A DNA stretch of 64,000 bases from NCBI RefSeq assembly GCF_002278075.1, contig NZ_CP022990.1:1178001-1242000 (forward strand). Reading direction: 5' to 3'. The position numbers and the translations under genes were made by a program. Below the pieces are notes generated by a model. It was not told the origin of the DNA. It saw only the letters and a program-made list of their open reading frames with translations, and did no database searches. Source of the DNA: Paraburkholderia aromaticivorans (GTDB lineage Bacteria; Pseudomonadota; Gammaproteobacteria; Burkholderiales; Burkholderiaceae). Below are positions 45,000 through 53,633 of the stretch, piece after piece. The number at the start of each line of letters is the position of its first letter. Within the stretch, counting starts at the first letter, position 1.

Positions 45000-45746
45000 A
45001 TGGACAATCCGAAGCGCATCCTGATCGTCGAAGACGACGTCGACATCGCCAACGTGCTGAGTCTTCATTTGCGTGACGAGCGCTATGAGGTCGTACACAG
45101 CGCCGACGGCAATGAAGGCCTGCGCCTGCTCGAACAAGGCGGCTGGGATGCGCTGATTCTCGATCTGATGCTGCCCGGCGTCGACGGACTGGAAATCTGC
45201 CGGCGCGCCCGCGCGATGACGCGCTACACGCCGATCATCATCACCAGTGCGCGCTCGAGCGAAGTGCACCGGATTCTCGGCCTCGAACTGGGCGCGGACG
45301 ACTATCTCGCCAAGCCGTTCTCCGTGCTCGAACTGGTGGCGCGCGTCAAAGCGCTGCTGCGCCGCGTCGACGCGCTCGCGAAAGATGCGCGGATCGAAGG
45401 CGGCAGCCTGCGGATCGCCGGGCTCCTGATCGATCCGCTGACGCGCGAAGCGGCCGTCGACGGCAAGCCCATAGAACTCACGCCGCGCGAATTCGATCTG
45501 CTGTATTACTTCGCCCAGCATCCCGGCAAAGTGTTCTCGCGAATGGACCTGCTCAATGCGGTCTGGGGCTACCAGCACGAGGGGTATGAGCACACCGTCA
45601 ACACCCATATCAACCGGCTGCGCGCGAAGATCGAGGCCGATCCAGCTCAACCCGAGCGCATCCTGACCGTCTGGGGGCGCGGCTACAAGCTCGCCGTGCC
45701 TGGCGAGACACCCGCGCCCGCCGGCGCGCAGAAGGACGCATCGTGA
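45000..45746 (+). CDS. OmpR/PhoB-family response regulator
   Basis: 248 aa from ATG 45000; upstream in-frame residues are proline-rich and discarded. Receiver: RILIVEDDVDIANVL, phospho-acceptor in ALILDLMLPGVDG, Lys in DYLAKPFSVLELV. Winged-helix effector: LTPREFDLLYYFAQHPGKVFSR, HTVNTHINRLRAKIE, RILTVWGRGYKL. Overlaps the kinase start (GTGA at 45743). Divergent from dipZ-msrA, so probably a redox or chlorine-type envelope-stress regulator of that operon (inference from placement). Confidence 0.93.
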   Translation: MDNPKRILIVEDDVDIANVLSLHLRDERYEVVHSADGNEGLRLLEQGGWDALILDLMLPGVDGLEICRRARAMTRYTPIIITSARSSEVHRILGLELGADDYLAKPFSVLELVARVKALLRRVDALAKDARIEGGSLRIAGLLIDPLTREAAVDGKPIELTPREFDLLYYFAQHPGKVFSRMDLLNAVWGYQHEGYEHTVNTHINRLRAKIEADPAQPERILTVWGRGYKLAVPGETPAPAGAQKDAS

Positions 45747-47236
45747 ATCTGACGCTGACCCAGCGGCTTTCGCTCGTTTTCTCCGTGCTGTTGCTGGCAT
45801 GCTGCGGCGCGTCCGCCTTTTTGCAAATCCGTTCGAGCGATCTGCACGAAAAGGAAGTCATCCAGAGCCTGTCGCGCAATCTCGCCGACCATATCGCGCA
45901 CCGCACCACGCTGATGGACGCCAACGGCTTGCGGCCCGATGCGGTCCGGCAACTGTTCGGGCAACTGATGATGGTGAACCCGAGCGTCGAGGTGTATCTG
46001 CTCGACAATCAAGGGCGCATTAAAGGCGACGACGCGCCCGCCGGGCACGTGAAACGCGCGCAGGTGGATCTGGCGCCGGTCCGGCGCTTCATCGCGGGCG
46101 AGGCGCTGCCGATTCTCGACGACGACCCGCGCAGCGTCGACGGTAAAAAGGTGTTCAGCGCCGCGCCGCTGCAACTGAGCGGGCAGGCGCCGTCCGGGTA
46201 TATCTACGTGGTGCTGCTAGGCGAAGAACACGACGCGCTCGCCGCGCAGGTGGCGGCCAGTTCCGTGTTGCGCACGACGTTGTGGTCGATGGCGCTGGTC
46301 GCCCTGTTGGGATTGCTCGCCGGGTTGACCGCATTCGGCCTGATCACGCGCCCGCTGCGCCGCCTGACCGACGCCATGCGCCGCTTCGACGCGGAAGGCG
46401 AGCCCGACACTCAGCCGAGCGTGCCGCGCTCGTCGGCTGGACGGCGCGACGAAATCGCCGTGCTCGAAGCCACGTTCGCGCAGATGGCGAACCGCATCGG
46501 CGATCAATGGCGCGCGCTCACCCGGCAGGATCAGCAGCGCCGCGAGTTGATCGCCAATATTTCACACGACCTGCGCACGCCGTTGACCTCCCTGCACGGC
46601 TACCTCGAGACACTGTCGCTGAAGACCGACACGCTCGGCGAAACGGAGCGCAAGCGCTATCTGGCAATCGCGCTCGCACAAAGCGTCAAGGTGGGCCGGC
46701 TTGCGCAGGCCTTGTTCGAACTGGCGAGGCTCGAACAAGGCAACGTGCAACCGGCGCTCGAGCCATTCTCGCTGATGGATCTGGTGCAGGACGTCTTTCA
46801 GAAGTTCGAATTGCCGGCCGAGGCGCGGCACATTCAGTTGCGCGCGGCTATTCCGCCACGTCTGCCGAATGTTTGCGCCGATCTGGGCATGATCGAGCGC
46901 GTCCTGACGAACCTGCTCGACAACGCGATTCGCCACACACCCGCGGGAGGATCGATCGACATCGATCTCGCGCACAAGGACGGCAAGGTGTCGGTCACGC
47001 TCAGCGACACGGGGCCCGGCATTCCACCCGAACAACGCGCCGGTCTGTTCGAACGGCCATTCAGCGCCGGCGGCGCGCATCGCGGCGGCGGACTCGGGTT
47101 GCTGATCGTCCAGCGCATGCTGCAACTGCACCATAGCCAGATACGGCTGGTCGAAACGGCGGGAACGGGCACGACGTTTTGCTTTGAATTGCCGACGGCT
47201 GCCCTCAAACCAGGTACCGCCGGCATCCTTCTATGA
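45743..47236 (+). CDS. Membrane sensor histidine kinase (EnvZ/BaeS-like)
   Basis: 497 aa, GTG start. TM1 about 7-28, periplasmic sensor about 29-175, TM2 about 178-200, then HAMP (FGLITRPLRRLTDAMRRFD), HisKA with IANISHDLRTPLTSLHGYLE, and HATPase_c (NLLDNAIRHTPAGG, LSDTGPGIPPEQRAGLFE, GGGLGLLIVQRML). The periplasmic domain is rich in charged residues with no family I can name. It contains Met residues at the pair LMM around 74-76, which could be oxidation-sensitive but this is speculation. Cotranscribed with the regulator. Confidence 0.93.
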   Translation: MNLTLTQRLSLVFSVLLLACCGASAFLQIRSSDLHEKEVIQSLSRNLADHIAHRTTLMDANGLRPDAVRQLFGQLMMVNPSVEVYLLDNQGRIKGDDAPAGHVKRAQVDLAPVRRFIAGEALPILDDDPRSVDGKKVFSAAPLQLSGQAPSGYIYVVLLGEEHDALAAQVAASSVLRTTLWSMALVALLGLLAGLTAFGLITRPLRRLTDAMRRFDAEGEPDTQPSVPRSSAGRRDEIAVLEATFAQMANRIGDQWRALTRQDQQRRELIANISHDLRTPLTSLHGYLETLSLKTDTLGETERKRYLAIALAQSVKVGRLAQALFELARLEQGNVQPALEPFSLMDLVQDVFQKFELPAEARHIQLRAAIPPRLPNVCADLGMIERVLTNLLDNAIRHTPAGGSIDIDLAHKDGKVSVTLSDTGPGIPPEQRAGLFERPFSAGGAHRGGGLGLLIVQRMLQLHHSQIRLVETAGTGTTFCFELPTAALKPGTAGILL

Positions 47237-47331
47237 CGAATCGCGCCGGCAGGCGCGGCCACCAACGCGCAGCTAACTGACTGCAAGTCGGCATTGTCGT
47301 AGCGGCAACAGTCTTTCACGCCGGCCGGGAA

Positions 47332-48213
47332 TCAGACGTTGACCGCTGCCTTCCTAATCCGCCGACGCTCCAGCCAGTTGCGTATCTGACCTGCGGCGAA
47401 CGCGCTCATCAGCAACGACAGATACAGCATGAGGATATCGTGGCGCCATACGTCGAGCGCCACCTGATGCGCGACCAGTTTCGGATCGGGCCGCAACGGC
47501 ACGGCACTGATTGCCACGACTGCCTGCTTCATCCGGATAAAGCCCGCCGCGGACAGCACCGGCAACAGAACCAGCAGCGCGACCAGAACTGGCTTCGCGC
47601 GGCGCGCCATCGCATGATGACGCAAACGCAGCCACAGCCCGAGGCAACCGTGCAACCAGCCCGGCGCGAGCAATGCAAGCTGCAATCCCTGCGTGCCGCT
47701 GGTGATGAGCGATATCACAATGCGCTCGTAGTTCGGTTCAAAGCCGTAGAGCGACGAGGCAAGCCGGGTGGACACGGCATGGCGGATCAGCAGCAGCGGC
47801 AGACTCAACCCCGCCCATAGCCGGACCCATTCAGTGAGCGGAAGCGTCCAGTAGCGGCGCCCGTAGATGGTTCGCAGTGCCAGTGAAAAATGCAGTAACG
47901 CCGCGCCATAGAGCAGCACCGTTCCAGGCACGCTACGCCATAGCCGCAGCGCCAATACGAGAGCGCGCCCGGCAAGATCCAGCGACCAGATCCCTAGTGC
48001 GTGATTGACCAGATGCAGAAAAAGGTAAATCAGCAGCACCACACCGGACACGAACTGAAAACGGCGCAGTAGCGTATGCACTGTCGATTCCCGGAGATTG
48101 TGCGCAGACCGGCTCCGCGGCCGCCGGAGCAGCGATTTCGCCTCGCGTCCGGTGGCCCGCAAGAAGTCAGCCGGGGACGGCGTCCGCCCAGCCCGGTTAC
48201 GTGTTCGAGTCAT
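47332..48213 (-). CDS. Membrane protein equal to the N-terminal domain of ferredoxin-type adenylate cyclases
   Basis: 293 aa from ATG 48213. After a basic 50-residue start come about seven hydrophobic spans with conserved histidines: LIYLFLHLVNHALGIWSL, LYGAALLHFSLALRTIYGRR, LLIRHAVSTRLA, LAPGWLHGCLGLWLRLR. This is the haem-binding-like membrane domain found ahead of 2Fe-2S and class III cyclase domains in many proteobacterial adenylate cyclases. Here the protein ends right after the last span (no Fe-S or cyclase part, and only 95 bp before the next gene). It is either a natural stand-alone version or a truncation. Coupled to a 63-aa ORF upstream. Confidence 0.65.
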   Translation of the reverse strand: MTRTRNRAGRTPSPADFLRATGREAKSLLRRPRSRSAHNLRESTVHTLLRRFQFVSGVVLLIYLFLHLVNHALGIWSLDLAGRALVLALRLWRSVPGTVLLYGAALLHFSLALRTIYGRRYWTLPLTEWVRLWAGLSLPLLLIRHAVSTRLASSLYGFEPNYERIVISLITSGTQGLQLALLAPGWLHGCLGLWLRLRHHAMARRAKPVLVALLVLLPVLSAAGFIRMKQAVVAISAVPLRPDPKLVAHQVALDVWRHDILMLYLSLLMSAFAAGQIRNWLERRRIRKAAVNV

Positions 48214-48214
48214 G

Positions 48215-48406
48215 TCAGGCCCTACCTGCGGGCCGTTCCTGCCGGTCGCCGCCCGTTTTAGGGTTCACCGTCGTATGGCGAACGGCATCGGCGAATTTCT
48301 GCAACGCGGACAGCGAACCGCAAACGCTGTGGTACTCCTCCCGCCCTATCCTGGCGTCGAGAATAACCGCCATCCCCGATTGACGGGCCATGTCGATGAT
48401 GTCCAT
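48215..48406 (-). CDS. Small hypothetical protein (63 aa) coupled to the membrane protein
   Basis: 63 aa, MDIIDMARQSGMAVILDARI, then GREEYHSVCGSLSALQKFAD. A GGGGGTGA ribosome binding site lies 6-7 nt before ATG 48406. Its TGA (48217-48215) is one base from the ATG of the membrane protein, typical of translational coupling. No known domain, soluble. The coupling and good start favour a real gene. Confidence 0.6.
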   Translation of the reverse strand: MDIIDMARQSGMAVILDARIGREEYHSVCGSLSALQKFADAVRHTTVNPKTGGDRQERPAGRA

Positions 48407-48592
48407 TTGATCACCCCCATTCGTGTCTTCACGACTGTAAGACGGCGCATTTCACGTCGTTATTCCCGCGCCTCCAATGAACGCGCCACCCGGAATAAAA
48501 AATCCATCCGGATGGTTTACCGGTTCAGAGCGTGCTGATGCCGACTCACGTCGAGTTCGAGCATTTGCGCTCGCACATTAAGGAGTATCGAC

Positions 48593-48913
48593 ATGAGACT
48601 GATCCCGCTTAACCGGCTCGCTGTGCGGGCCCTGTCCGGGGCACTCGCCGTGAGCGCGGCCCTTCTGCTGACATCAAACGGTGTCTACGCGCAAACGTCG
48701 CCCTCGCCCGGCACGCACCCGCTCACGCGCGCCGAAGTGCGCCAGGAACTCGTGGAGCTGGAAGCCGCCGGATATGACCCGTCCCGAGGCGATGACAGCA
48801 ACTATCCCGCCGACATTCAGGAAGCGGAAAGAAAAGTCGCCGCCATGCACGCGGCCCAAACGAATGCGCTCAATGACAATCAGTCGGCCATGCAGACCAT
48901 GCCCATGCATTGA
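48593..48913 (+). CDS. DUF4148 family secreted small protein
   Basis: 106 aa. Long signal peptide (to about residue 34, ending VYA), then the DUF4148 core HPLTRAEVRQELVELEAAGYDP ... NYPADIQEAERKVAAMHA. Paralogous to 27271-27600 with the same spacing of R-A-E-V-R-x-E-L and Y-P-A-D-I-Q. Ribosome binding site AAGGAG before ATG 48593. Periplasmic, function unknown. Confidence 0.9.
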   Translation: MRLIPLNRLAVRALSGALAVSAALLLTSNGVYAQTSPSPGTHPLTRAEVRQELVELEAAGYDPSRGDDSNYPADIQEAERKVAAMHAAQTNALNDNQSAMQTMPMH

Positions 48914-48931
48914 CGGCGACGCCGTACCGGA

Positions 48932-48952
48932 GAACCGGCGGACCGCCGGTTC
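48932..48952 (+). terminator. Hairpin after the DUF4148 gene
   Basis: AACCGGCGG (48933-48941) and CCGCCGGTT (48943-48951) form a tight inverted repeat, followed by CCCCGTTTG. It is 19 bp after the stop; likely a transcription terminator. Confidence 0.6.
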
Positions 48953-49299
48953 CCCGTTTGACTGACGCCGCAGCCGACAAAACGGGGATCGCGAAGGGGC
49001 TGCAAGCAGAGCGGCGAGCGATCCGCTTCGAAACGCCGACCGGAGGCTTGGCTTCACCGCTTTAATGAAGCCGCGTCGGCGTAGAAACTGTTGCCGTTCA
49101 ACAGACAGCATGGCCATTCGACTGTCGGGTTTGCTGCACCAACCGGCTTCCTTGCCGCGTGCTCCTCATGGCGGGCATCTCCTTTGTTATCAGCGGTTTG
49201 GCGGTCTAAAGCCGCGACTGGCACGTCCTGTGCACGACGGTCATCCGAGCACGCACAACCGTGCTCGCCCCCCAAAGCCACTATCCCAAGGAGCACGTC
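48953..49299. other. Intergenic region upstream of the double-glycine peptide gene
   Basis: 347 bp with only shadow ORFs. It should carry the promoter of the peptide gene; no strong -35/-10 or operator could be singled out. Ribosome binding site AAGGAG at 49288-49293. Confidence 0.4.
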
Positions 49300-49494
49300 A
49301 TGAAAGAACTGAAGATCGACGAGTTGCATCGCAACGAAGAAATGTCCTCTTCCGACATGGCCCGTATTGTCGGAGGAACACCGAAGGAGCCTGTCGGCAA
49401 ACCGACGCATATCGACGCCATGAACGGCGTCCTGACATTCGGCGACGGCTCGAAGTGGTCGATGGACCTCAACGGCAAGCTCCATCCGCTTTAA
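49300..49494 (+). CDS. Small peptide with double-glycine-type leader
   Basis: 64 aa from ATG 49300 (AAGGAG 7 nt upstream). Residues 1-26 (MKELKIDELHRNEEMSSSDM, then ARIVGG) look like a double-glycine leader: amphipathic, acidic, with conserved-type E-L...L...E-(E/L) and G-G at 25-26. The remaining 38 residues would be the exported or modified part (TPKEPVGKPTHIDAMNG then VLTFGDGSKWSMDLNGKLHPL); no cysteine. Peptidase-containing ABC transporters cut after such G-G. None is encoded in the window. Alternatively an ordinary small cytosolic protein. The leader reading is inference. Confidence 0.6.
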   Translation: MKELKIDELHRNEEMSSSDMARIVGGTPKEPVGKPTHIDAMNGVLTFGDGSKWSMDLNGKLHPL

Positions 49495-49707
49495 ATCGAC
49501 AAAGCTCATCTGGTTCTCCGGTGAGAACGCAGGAAAACTCCACTTCTCACCGGTAACCCGTCGATCACCTCTAGCGTAAATGGCTCACTGGAAAGCTTCG
49601 GTTTTTCCGAACCTTCCCTTCGCAATTAACAGGTTTATCCGATCCCGGGCATGCCGCAGACTGGGGCTCATCTTCACTACGGACATTGTCCGCGAAAGGA
49701 CCCGATC

Positions 49708-50169
49708 ATGCGCACCTATCCCCGTAACAGCCCCCAAGCCGCGGCACGCATCGTCGCGTTGGCCCTCACCTCCGACGGCCATGTCAGCAGCGCGGAAGAG
49801 CGTGTGCTGGACCGATTGAACATTGCTGGCGAACTCGGACTCGCGCCGGCGCAGTTCGAGCAGATCGTGCAGACGCTGTGTGAGGACCACTCGGTCGCCC
49901 AGCCCTCGTTCGCGCCGCCGGTGGGCCATCTCGATCCGGCCATGCTCACGAGCCTGATCGACGAGATCGACGATCCCGCGCTGCGTCGCAAGGTGATTCG
50001 CCTGTGTGTGGCCGTGGCGGTCGCCGACGACCATCTGGCGGACAGCGAAATCGCCTTGCTTGCCGCCGTATTGAACGCGTGGGGCCCCAATCTGACGCCG
50101 GCGGCGAGACGGCAGGGTCTCCCCTCGCACGTGCTGCGCGGTTATCAGCGCGCGGCGGCCACCACCTGA
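49708..50169 (+). CDS. TerB-like tellurite-resistance family protein
   Basis: 153 aa from ATG 49708 (GAAAGGA upstream). Helical protein with two acidic EF-loop-like segments: ALALTSDGHVSSAEERVLDRL and AVAVADDHLADSEIALL, the TerB fold's metal-binding Asp pairs. Cytoplasmic. Function in this genome unknown; TerB proteins are often linked to TerC-type membrane proteins, and a terC-like gene lies 1 kb downstream. Its 3' end overlaps the convergent LysR gene by 25 bp. Confidence 0.8.
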   Translation: MRTYPRNSPQAAARIVALALTSDGHVSSAEERVLDRLNIAGELGLAPAQFEQIVQTLCEDHSVAQPSFAPPVGHLDPAMLTSLIDEIDDPALRRKVIRLCVAVAVADDHLADSEIALLAAVLNAWGPNLTPAARRQGLPSHVLRGYQRAAATT

Positions 50170-51023
50170 GACGCGAGCCCGTGATGCTGGCCGCGACGCG
50201 AGCGGATGGCATGGATCTCTTCGATCACGCCGTCCGCGCGGCCGAGCCAGCGCAGCCCCCGCAGCAGCGACAGGTCTTCCGCGCCCAGTTCCGCGAGCGG
50301 AAACACGCCGAGGCCACGCGCGGCGAACACCGCCATCAACGCGCTGTCCTCGAATTCGCCGACGATGCGTGGCCGGATGCCCTGCGATTCGAACCAGCGG
50401 TCGAGCCTCGCGCGCAAGGCGGCGTGCCGGGTGGGCAGCAGCAGAGGCACCTCCGCGAGGCATTGTGGAAAGCCCGCGCGCGCGGATTTGCGGACGATCT
50501 CGGTCGGCCCGTACCAATCCACCGGCGAGCCGGCGAGGCGCTGGCTCAACACGCGCAAGTCGGCATTGTGCGGCGCCGGCTGGCAAGCGAGCACGAGATC
50601 GAGCCGGTGCAAGGCGAGCTCCGACATCAACTCCGCGTGCTCGCCCTCGTGACACAACAACCTGAGCGACGGCGTGCCGAGCACCGGCGCCAGCAGCGCG
50701 TGCGCCGCGAGCTTTGAAATGCCGTCGGAAAGCCCGACGGCGAGCCGCGCCACGCCTTCGCCGCCCGCCTCGCGCATGTCGTCGAGCAGCGCTTCGCCGA
50801 GCTGAAAAATCTGCTCCGCGCGATTGAACGCCGTTTCGCCGGCTTCCGTCATCGTGACGCCGCGCCCCGCCGGCTTCAGCAATTGCCGACCGATCGATTT
50901 TTCCAGCTCACGCACTTGCGCGCTGATGGTCTGAACCGCCATGTCGAGCCGCTCGGCCGCGCGCGCAAAGCCGCCCTCCTTCACGACGATCCAGAAATAG
51001 TACAGGTGGCGGTAGTTGAGCAT
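50145..51023 (-). CDS. LysR-family regulator, NhaR-like
   Basis: 292 aa. N-terminal HTH starts MLNYRHLYYFWIVVKEGGFARAAERL, with TISAQVRELEKSIGRQLL, the hallmark of the NhaR subgroup (LNYxHLYYF). NhaR proteins respond to Na+ and regulate antiporter or stress genes. The ligand-binding domain follows (VARLAVGLSDGISKLAAHAL). Divergent from the terC-like gene (120 bp between starts), which is its likely target. No nhaA is visible here. Confidence 0.88.
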   Translation of the reverse strand: MLNYRHLYYFWIVVKEGGFARAAERLDMAVQTISAQVRELEKSIGRQLLKPAGRGVTMTEAGETAFNRAEQIFQLGEALLDDMREAGGEGVARLAVGLSDGISKLAAHALLAPVLGTPSLRLLCHEGEHAELMSELALHRLDLVLACQPAPHNADLRVLSQRLAGSPVDWYGPTEIVRKSARAGFPQCLAEVPLLLPTRHAALRARLDRWFESQGIRPRIVGEFEDSALMAVFAARGLGVFPLAELGAEDLSLLRGLRWLGRADGVIEEIHAIRSRRGQHHGLASQVVAAAR

Positions 51024-51143
51024 GGTTGAACACTTCGAAAAAACCGATATGTCGATCAGCGTATCACTGATTTATCCGAAATGCCGAGAGGACGATCATG
51101 ACGCTATTCCAACGTTACCCGCCTCTATTCACCTACCGACACC

Positions 51144-51896
51144 ATGGACTTCCTGCTCACACTCGTTACCGACCCCGCCGCATGGGCAGCGCTCCTCACA
51201 CTGGTCGTGATGGAAATCGTGCTCGGCATCGACAACCTGATCTTCATCTCGATCCTCAGCAACAAGCTGCCGCAAGCGCAACGCGCACGCACGCAGCGCC
51301 TCGGCATCATGCTCGCGCTCGTGCTGCGGTTGGGTCTGCTCGGCACGGTCGCATGGATCGCGCAGTTGACCGCTCCCGCCGTCACCCTATTCGGCCACGC
51401 GTTTTCGTGGCGCGATCTGATTCTGCTGGCCGGCGGCCTGTTCCTTGTCTGGAAGGCCACACGTGAGATTCACCACCACGTGGTCCATGCCGAAGAAGAA
51501 CGCGACAACCCGAGCAGCACCGTGCAGTTGACCGTGGCAGGCGCGATCGGCCAGATCCTGTTGCTCGATATCGTGTTTTCGGTCGACAGCATCATCACGG
51601 CGGTCGGCATGACGGACCATATGCCGATCATGTTCATCGCGGTGATTAGCGCTGTGCTGGTCATGCTGTTCGCAGCGAGCCCGCTGTCGCGCTTCATCGA
51701 TCGCAATCCTACCATCGTCACGCTTGCACTGAGCTTCCTGCTCGTGATCGGCATGACGCTGATCGCGGAAGGTTTCGGCTCACACGTGCCGAAGACTTAC
51801 ATCTACGTGGCGATGGCGTTCTCCGCGTTCGTCGAGGCGATGAACATGCTGGTGCGCCGCGCGAAATCGAAGCGCGCGCTCGGCACCGGGCAATGA
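51144..51896 (+). CDS. TerC-family integral membrane protein
   Basis: 250 aa, about seven spans. Family motifs: [20 protein letters not shown] and [18 protein letters not shown], with paired acidic residues inside the membrane, as in TerC/Alx/MntX-type metal exporters. The family is linked to tellurite resistance and Mn2+ homeostasis. No yybP-ykoY-type riboswitch could be recognised in the 120-bp upstream region. Probably controlled by the divergent NhaR-like regulator. Confidence 0.92.
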   Translation: MDFLLTLVTDPAAWAALLTLVVMEIVLGIDNLIFISILSNKLPQAQRARTQRLGIMLALVLRLGLLGTVAWIAQLTAPAVTLFGHAFSWRDLILLAGGLFLVWKATREIHHHVVHAEEERDNPSSTVQLTVAGAIGQILLLDIVFSVDSIITAVGMTDHMPIMFIAVISAVLVMLFAASPLSRFIDRNPTIVTLALSFLLVIGMTLIAEGFGSHVPKTYIYVAMAFSAFVEAMNMLVRRAKSKRALGTGQ

Positions 51897-51981
51897 CCGG
51901 TAGCGCCAGAAGGTTTTTTCCGGATCGGGCGGCTCGCCGGATCGAGCGTTCGATGCCTTTGTACTCTTGAGGAGCGACACC

Positions 51982-52275
51982 ATGAAATGCCCTGTATGCA
52001 AGACCACCGACCTGCTGATGACCGAACGCCGCTCGATCGAAGTCGACTACTGCCCGGATTGCCGCGGCGTGTGGCTCGATCGCGGCGAGCTCGACAAGCT
52101 GATCGCACAGGACGCGGCGAGCCACGAGGTGCCGGCCGCCACGCGCGCGAGCCGTGAGGGCCACCGGGACTGGGGTCACTCGCACGACAGCCAGCGCGGG
52201 TACGACGACCGTCGAACGGACTATCGGACGCAGAAGAAAAAGCGCTCAATTTTCGACGTGTTCGATTTCGACTGA
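51982..52275 (+). CDS. Zinc-ribbon (zf-TFIIB) small protein
   Basis: 97 aa. MKCPVCKTTDLLMTERRSIE then DYCPDCRGVWLDRGELDKL gives C-x2-C...C-x2-C of the zf-TFIIB family. The C-terminal half is charged and disordered (HDSQRGYDDRR, KKKRSIFDVFDFD). ATG 51982 with GAGGAG upstream. Frequently found near TerC-like or membrane genes; role unknown. 85 bp after terC, so possibly cotranscribed. Confidence 0.88.
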   Translation: MKCPVCKTTDLLMTERRSIEVDYCPDCRGVWLDRGELDKLIAQDAASHEVPAATRASREGHRDWGHSHDSQRGYDDRRTDYRTQKKKRSIFDVFDFD

Positions 52276-52327
52276 GCGCCGCCAGCCAGGATGAAGGAAG
52301 CGCCGGCGTATCCCGGCGCAAATAGCG

Positions 52328-52993
52328 TCAGCGCGCTTTGCCGCGGGCGCTCTTGCCGGCGTTGCCGGCGCGAGGCGCATCTTTACCCGCCGGCGCCGCG
52401 CCACCACTGATCTGTTCCATCCACGACAAGGCGTCGACATAGGAGAGGAACTGCTTCAGATAGCCCGGCGACACTTCGCGCATCAGCGAGAGCGCCCGGT
52501 GTACGAGACTGCTCGAGTTGAGCGGACCGGCGTTGCCGGGCACCTGCTCCAGCGATTGCCGCATCTGCTTCTCGGTGCGGACTTTGGACCAGACTTCCCT
52601 GAAGTAATCGAGTTCCGCGAGTTCCGGGTACGTGGCGGATCGCGGCGAGCCGAGCGTCGCGAGGACATGTTGACGCGCGATGGCGTCGACCAGGCTCTTC
52701 AGTGTTTCTTGAGCGGGCTCGTCTGCTAACGCCGAGCTGTCTGGGCGGGCACCGGCGTCGCCGCTGTCAGCCGGAGGTGTCGCGCCCTCGATCTGCCCGG
52801 CATAGGCCTCCAGCAGACCGGCCAGCCGGTCATCCAGAATCCGTCGCGCCTCGCCGCTGTGCCCGGCCGCGCGCCGCGCCAGCGCCTCGATGAAATGGAA
52901 GCGCACCGGATCCACCCGGTCGGCGCCGCGCTCGCGCCACGCGTCGAGCGTCGCACGGGCTGCGCTTGCCGGATCGCTATCACCATTACTCAC
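52328..52993 (-). CDS. DUF2894 family protein, last gene of the MotAB-like operon
   Basis: 221 aa with a GTG start at 52993 overlapping the OmpA-like stop by 8 nt. N-terminal ATLDAWRERGADRVDPVRFHFIEALARRAAGHSGEAR is the DUF2894 hallmark. C-terminal part LAELDYFREVWSKVRTEKQMRQS, VHRALSLMREVSPGYLKQFL; soluble and basic at the end. Function unknown. In this family the gene almost always follows an OmpA-like and a MotA/TolQ-like gene, so it probably belongs to the same membrane complex on the cytoplasmic side. Confidence 0.82.
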   Translation of the reverse strand: MSNGDSDPASAARATLDAWRERGADRVDPVRFHFIEALARRAAGHSGEARRILDDRLAGLLEAYAGQIEGATPPADSGDAGARPDSSALADEPAQETLKSLVDAIARQHVLATLGSPRSATYPELAELDYFREVWSKVRTEKQMRQSLEQVPGNAGPLNSSSLVHRALSLMREVSPGYLKQFLSYVDALSWMEQISGGAAPAGKDAPRAGNAGKSARGKAR

Positions 52994-53633
52994 GAGGCTT
53001 CCCCGGCGAGGTCGACGGCCGTGGAACCGGCGCGATTTCCACGCGCCGGTTTTTGGCGCGTCCCTGCTCGTCCGCATTCGAACTCACGGGTTGCCCGGAA
53101 CCGAACGCGGCGGCAAAGAGCGACGAGGCGGGCACGCCGTCGTCGATCAATGCGCGCGTGACCGTCAATGCGCGCTGCGCCGACAGCTCCCAGTTGTCGG
53201 CAAAGCGACGGTTGCCTTCGCGCAAGCGCTGGTCGTCGGTAAAGCCGCTCACCATCAGGATTTCGTCATTGGCGCCGAGATACGCGGACAGCGGCCCGGC
53301 CAGACTCTTGAGCAGATCCCGGCCTTGCGGCTGCAATTGCGCGGAGTTCAGCGCGAACAGCACATTGCCGCTGATGCCGATGCGGCCATTCACCAGCGTC
53401 ACGCGCCCGGCTGCCAGCGGGCCGGCGAGCGCCTGCTCCAGCGTCTTGCGGCGCTGCGTTTCGAGCTGACGCTGCTTGACCTCCTGCTCCAGCTTGTTCG
53501 ACAGCTCCAGTTGCACGCCTATGACGCCCACCAGTATCAACACGAAGGCGCCGAGCAGCACCGACATCAGGTCGCCGAAAACCGGCCAGATCGGCGCGAC
53601 CTGCTCCACGCCGCCGTCGATGTCCTCGCTCAT
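52986..53633 (-). CDS. MotB/OmpA-like peptidoglycan-anchored stator protein
   Basis: 215 aa. One N-terminal span with an Asp at its start (IWPVFGDLMSVLLGAFVLIL, D21), the position of the proton-carrying Asp of MotB/ExbD/ZorB. A coiled coil (about 48-75) follows, then an OmpA-C peptidoglycan-binding domain: LMVSGFTDDQRLREGNRRFA, LSAQRALTVTRALID, RAKNRRVEI. No plug-like extended linker. ATG overlaps the stop of the MotA-like gene (ATGA, 53630). With that partner it should form a proton-driven, cell-wall-fixed complex. Confidence 0.85.
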   Translation of the reverse strand: MSEDIDGGVEQVAPIWPVFGDLMSVLLGAFVLILVGVIGVQLELSNKLEQEVKQRQLETQRRKTLEQALAGPLAAGRVTLVNGRIGISGNVLFALNSAQLQPQGRDLLKSLAGPLSAYLGANDEILMVSGFTDDQRLREGNRRFADNWELSAQRALTVTRALIDDGVPASSLFAAAFGSGQPVSSNADEQGRAKNRRVEIAPVPRPSTSPGKPRE

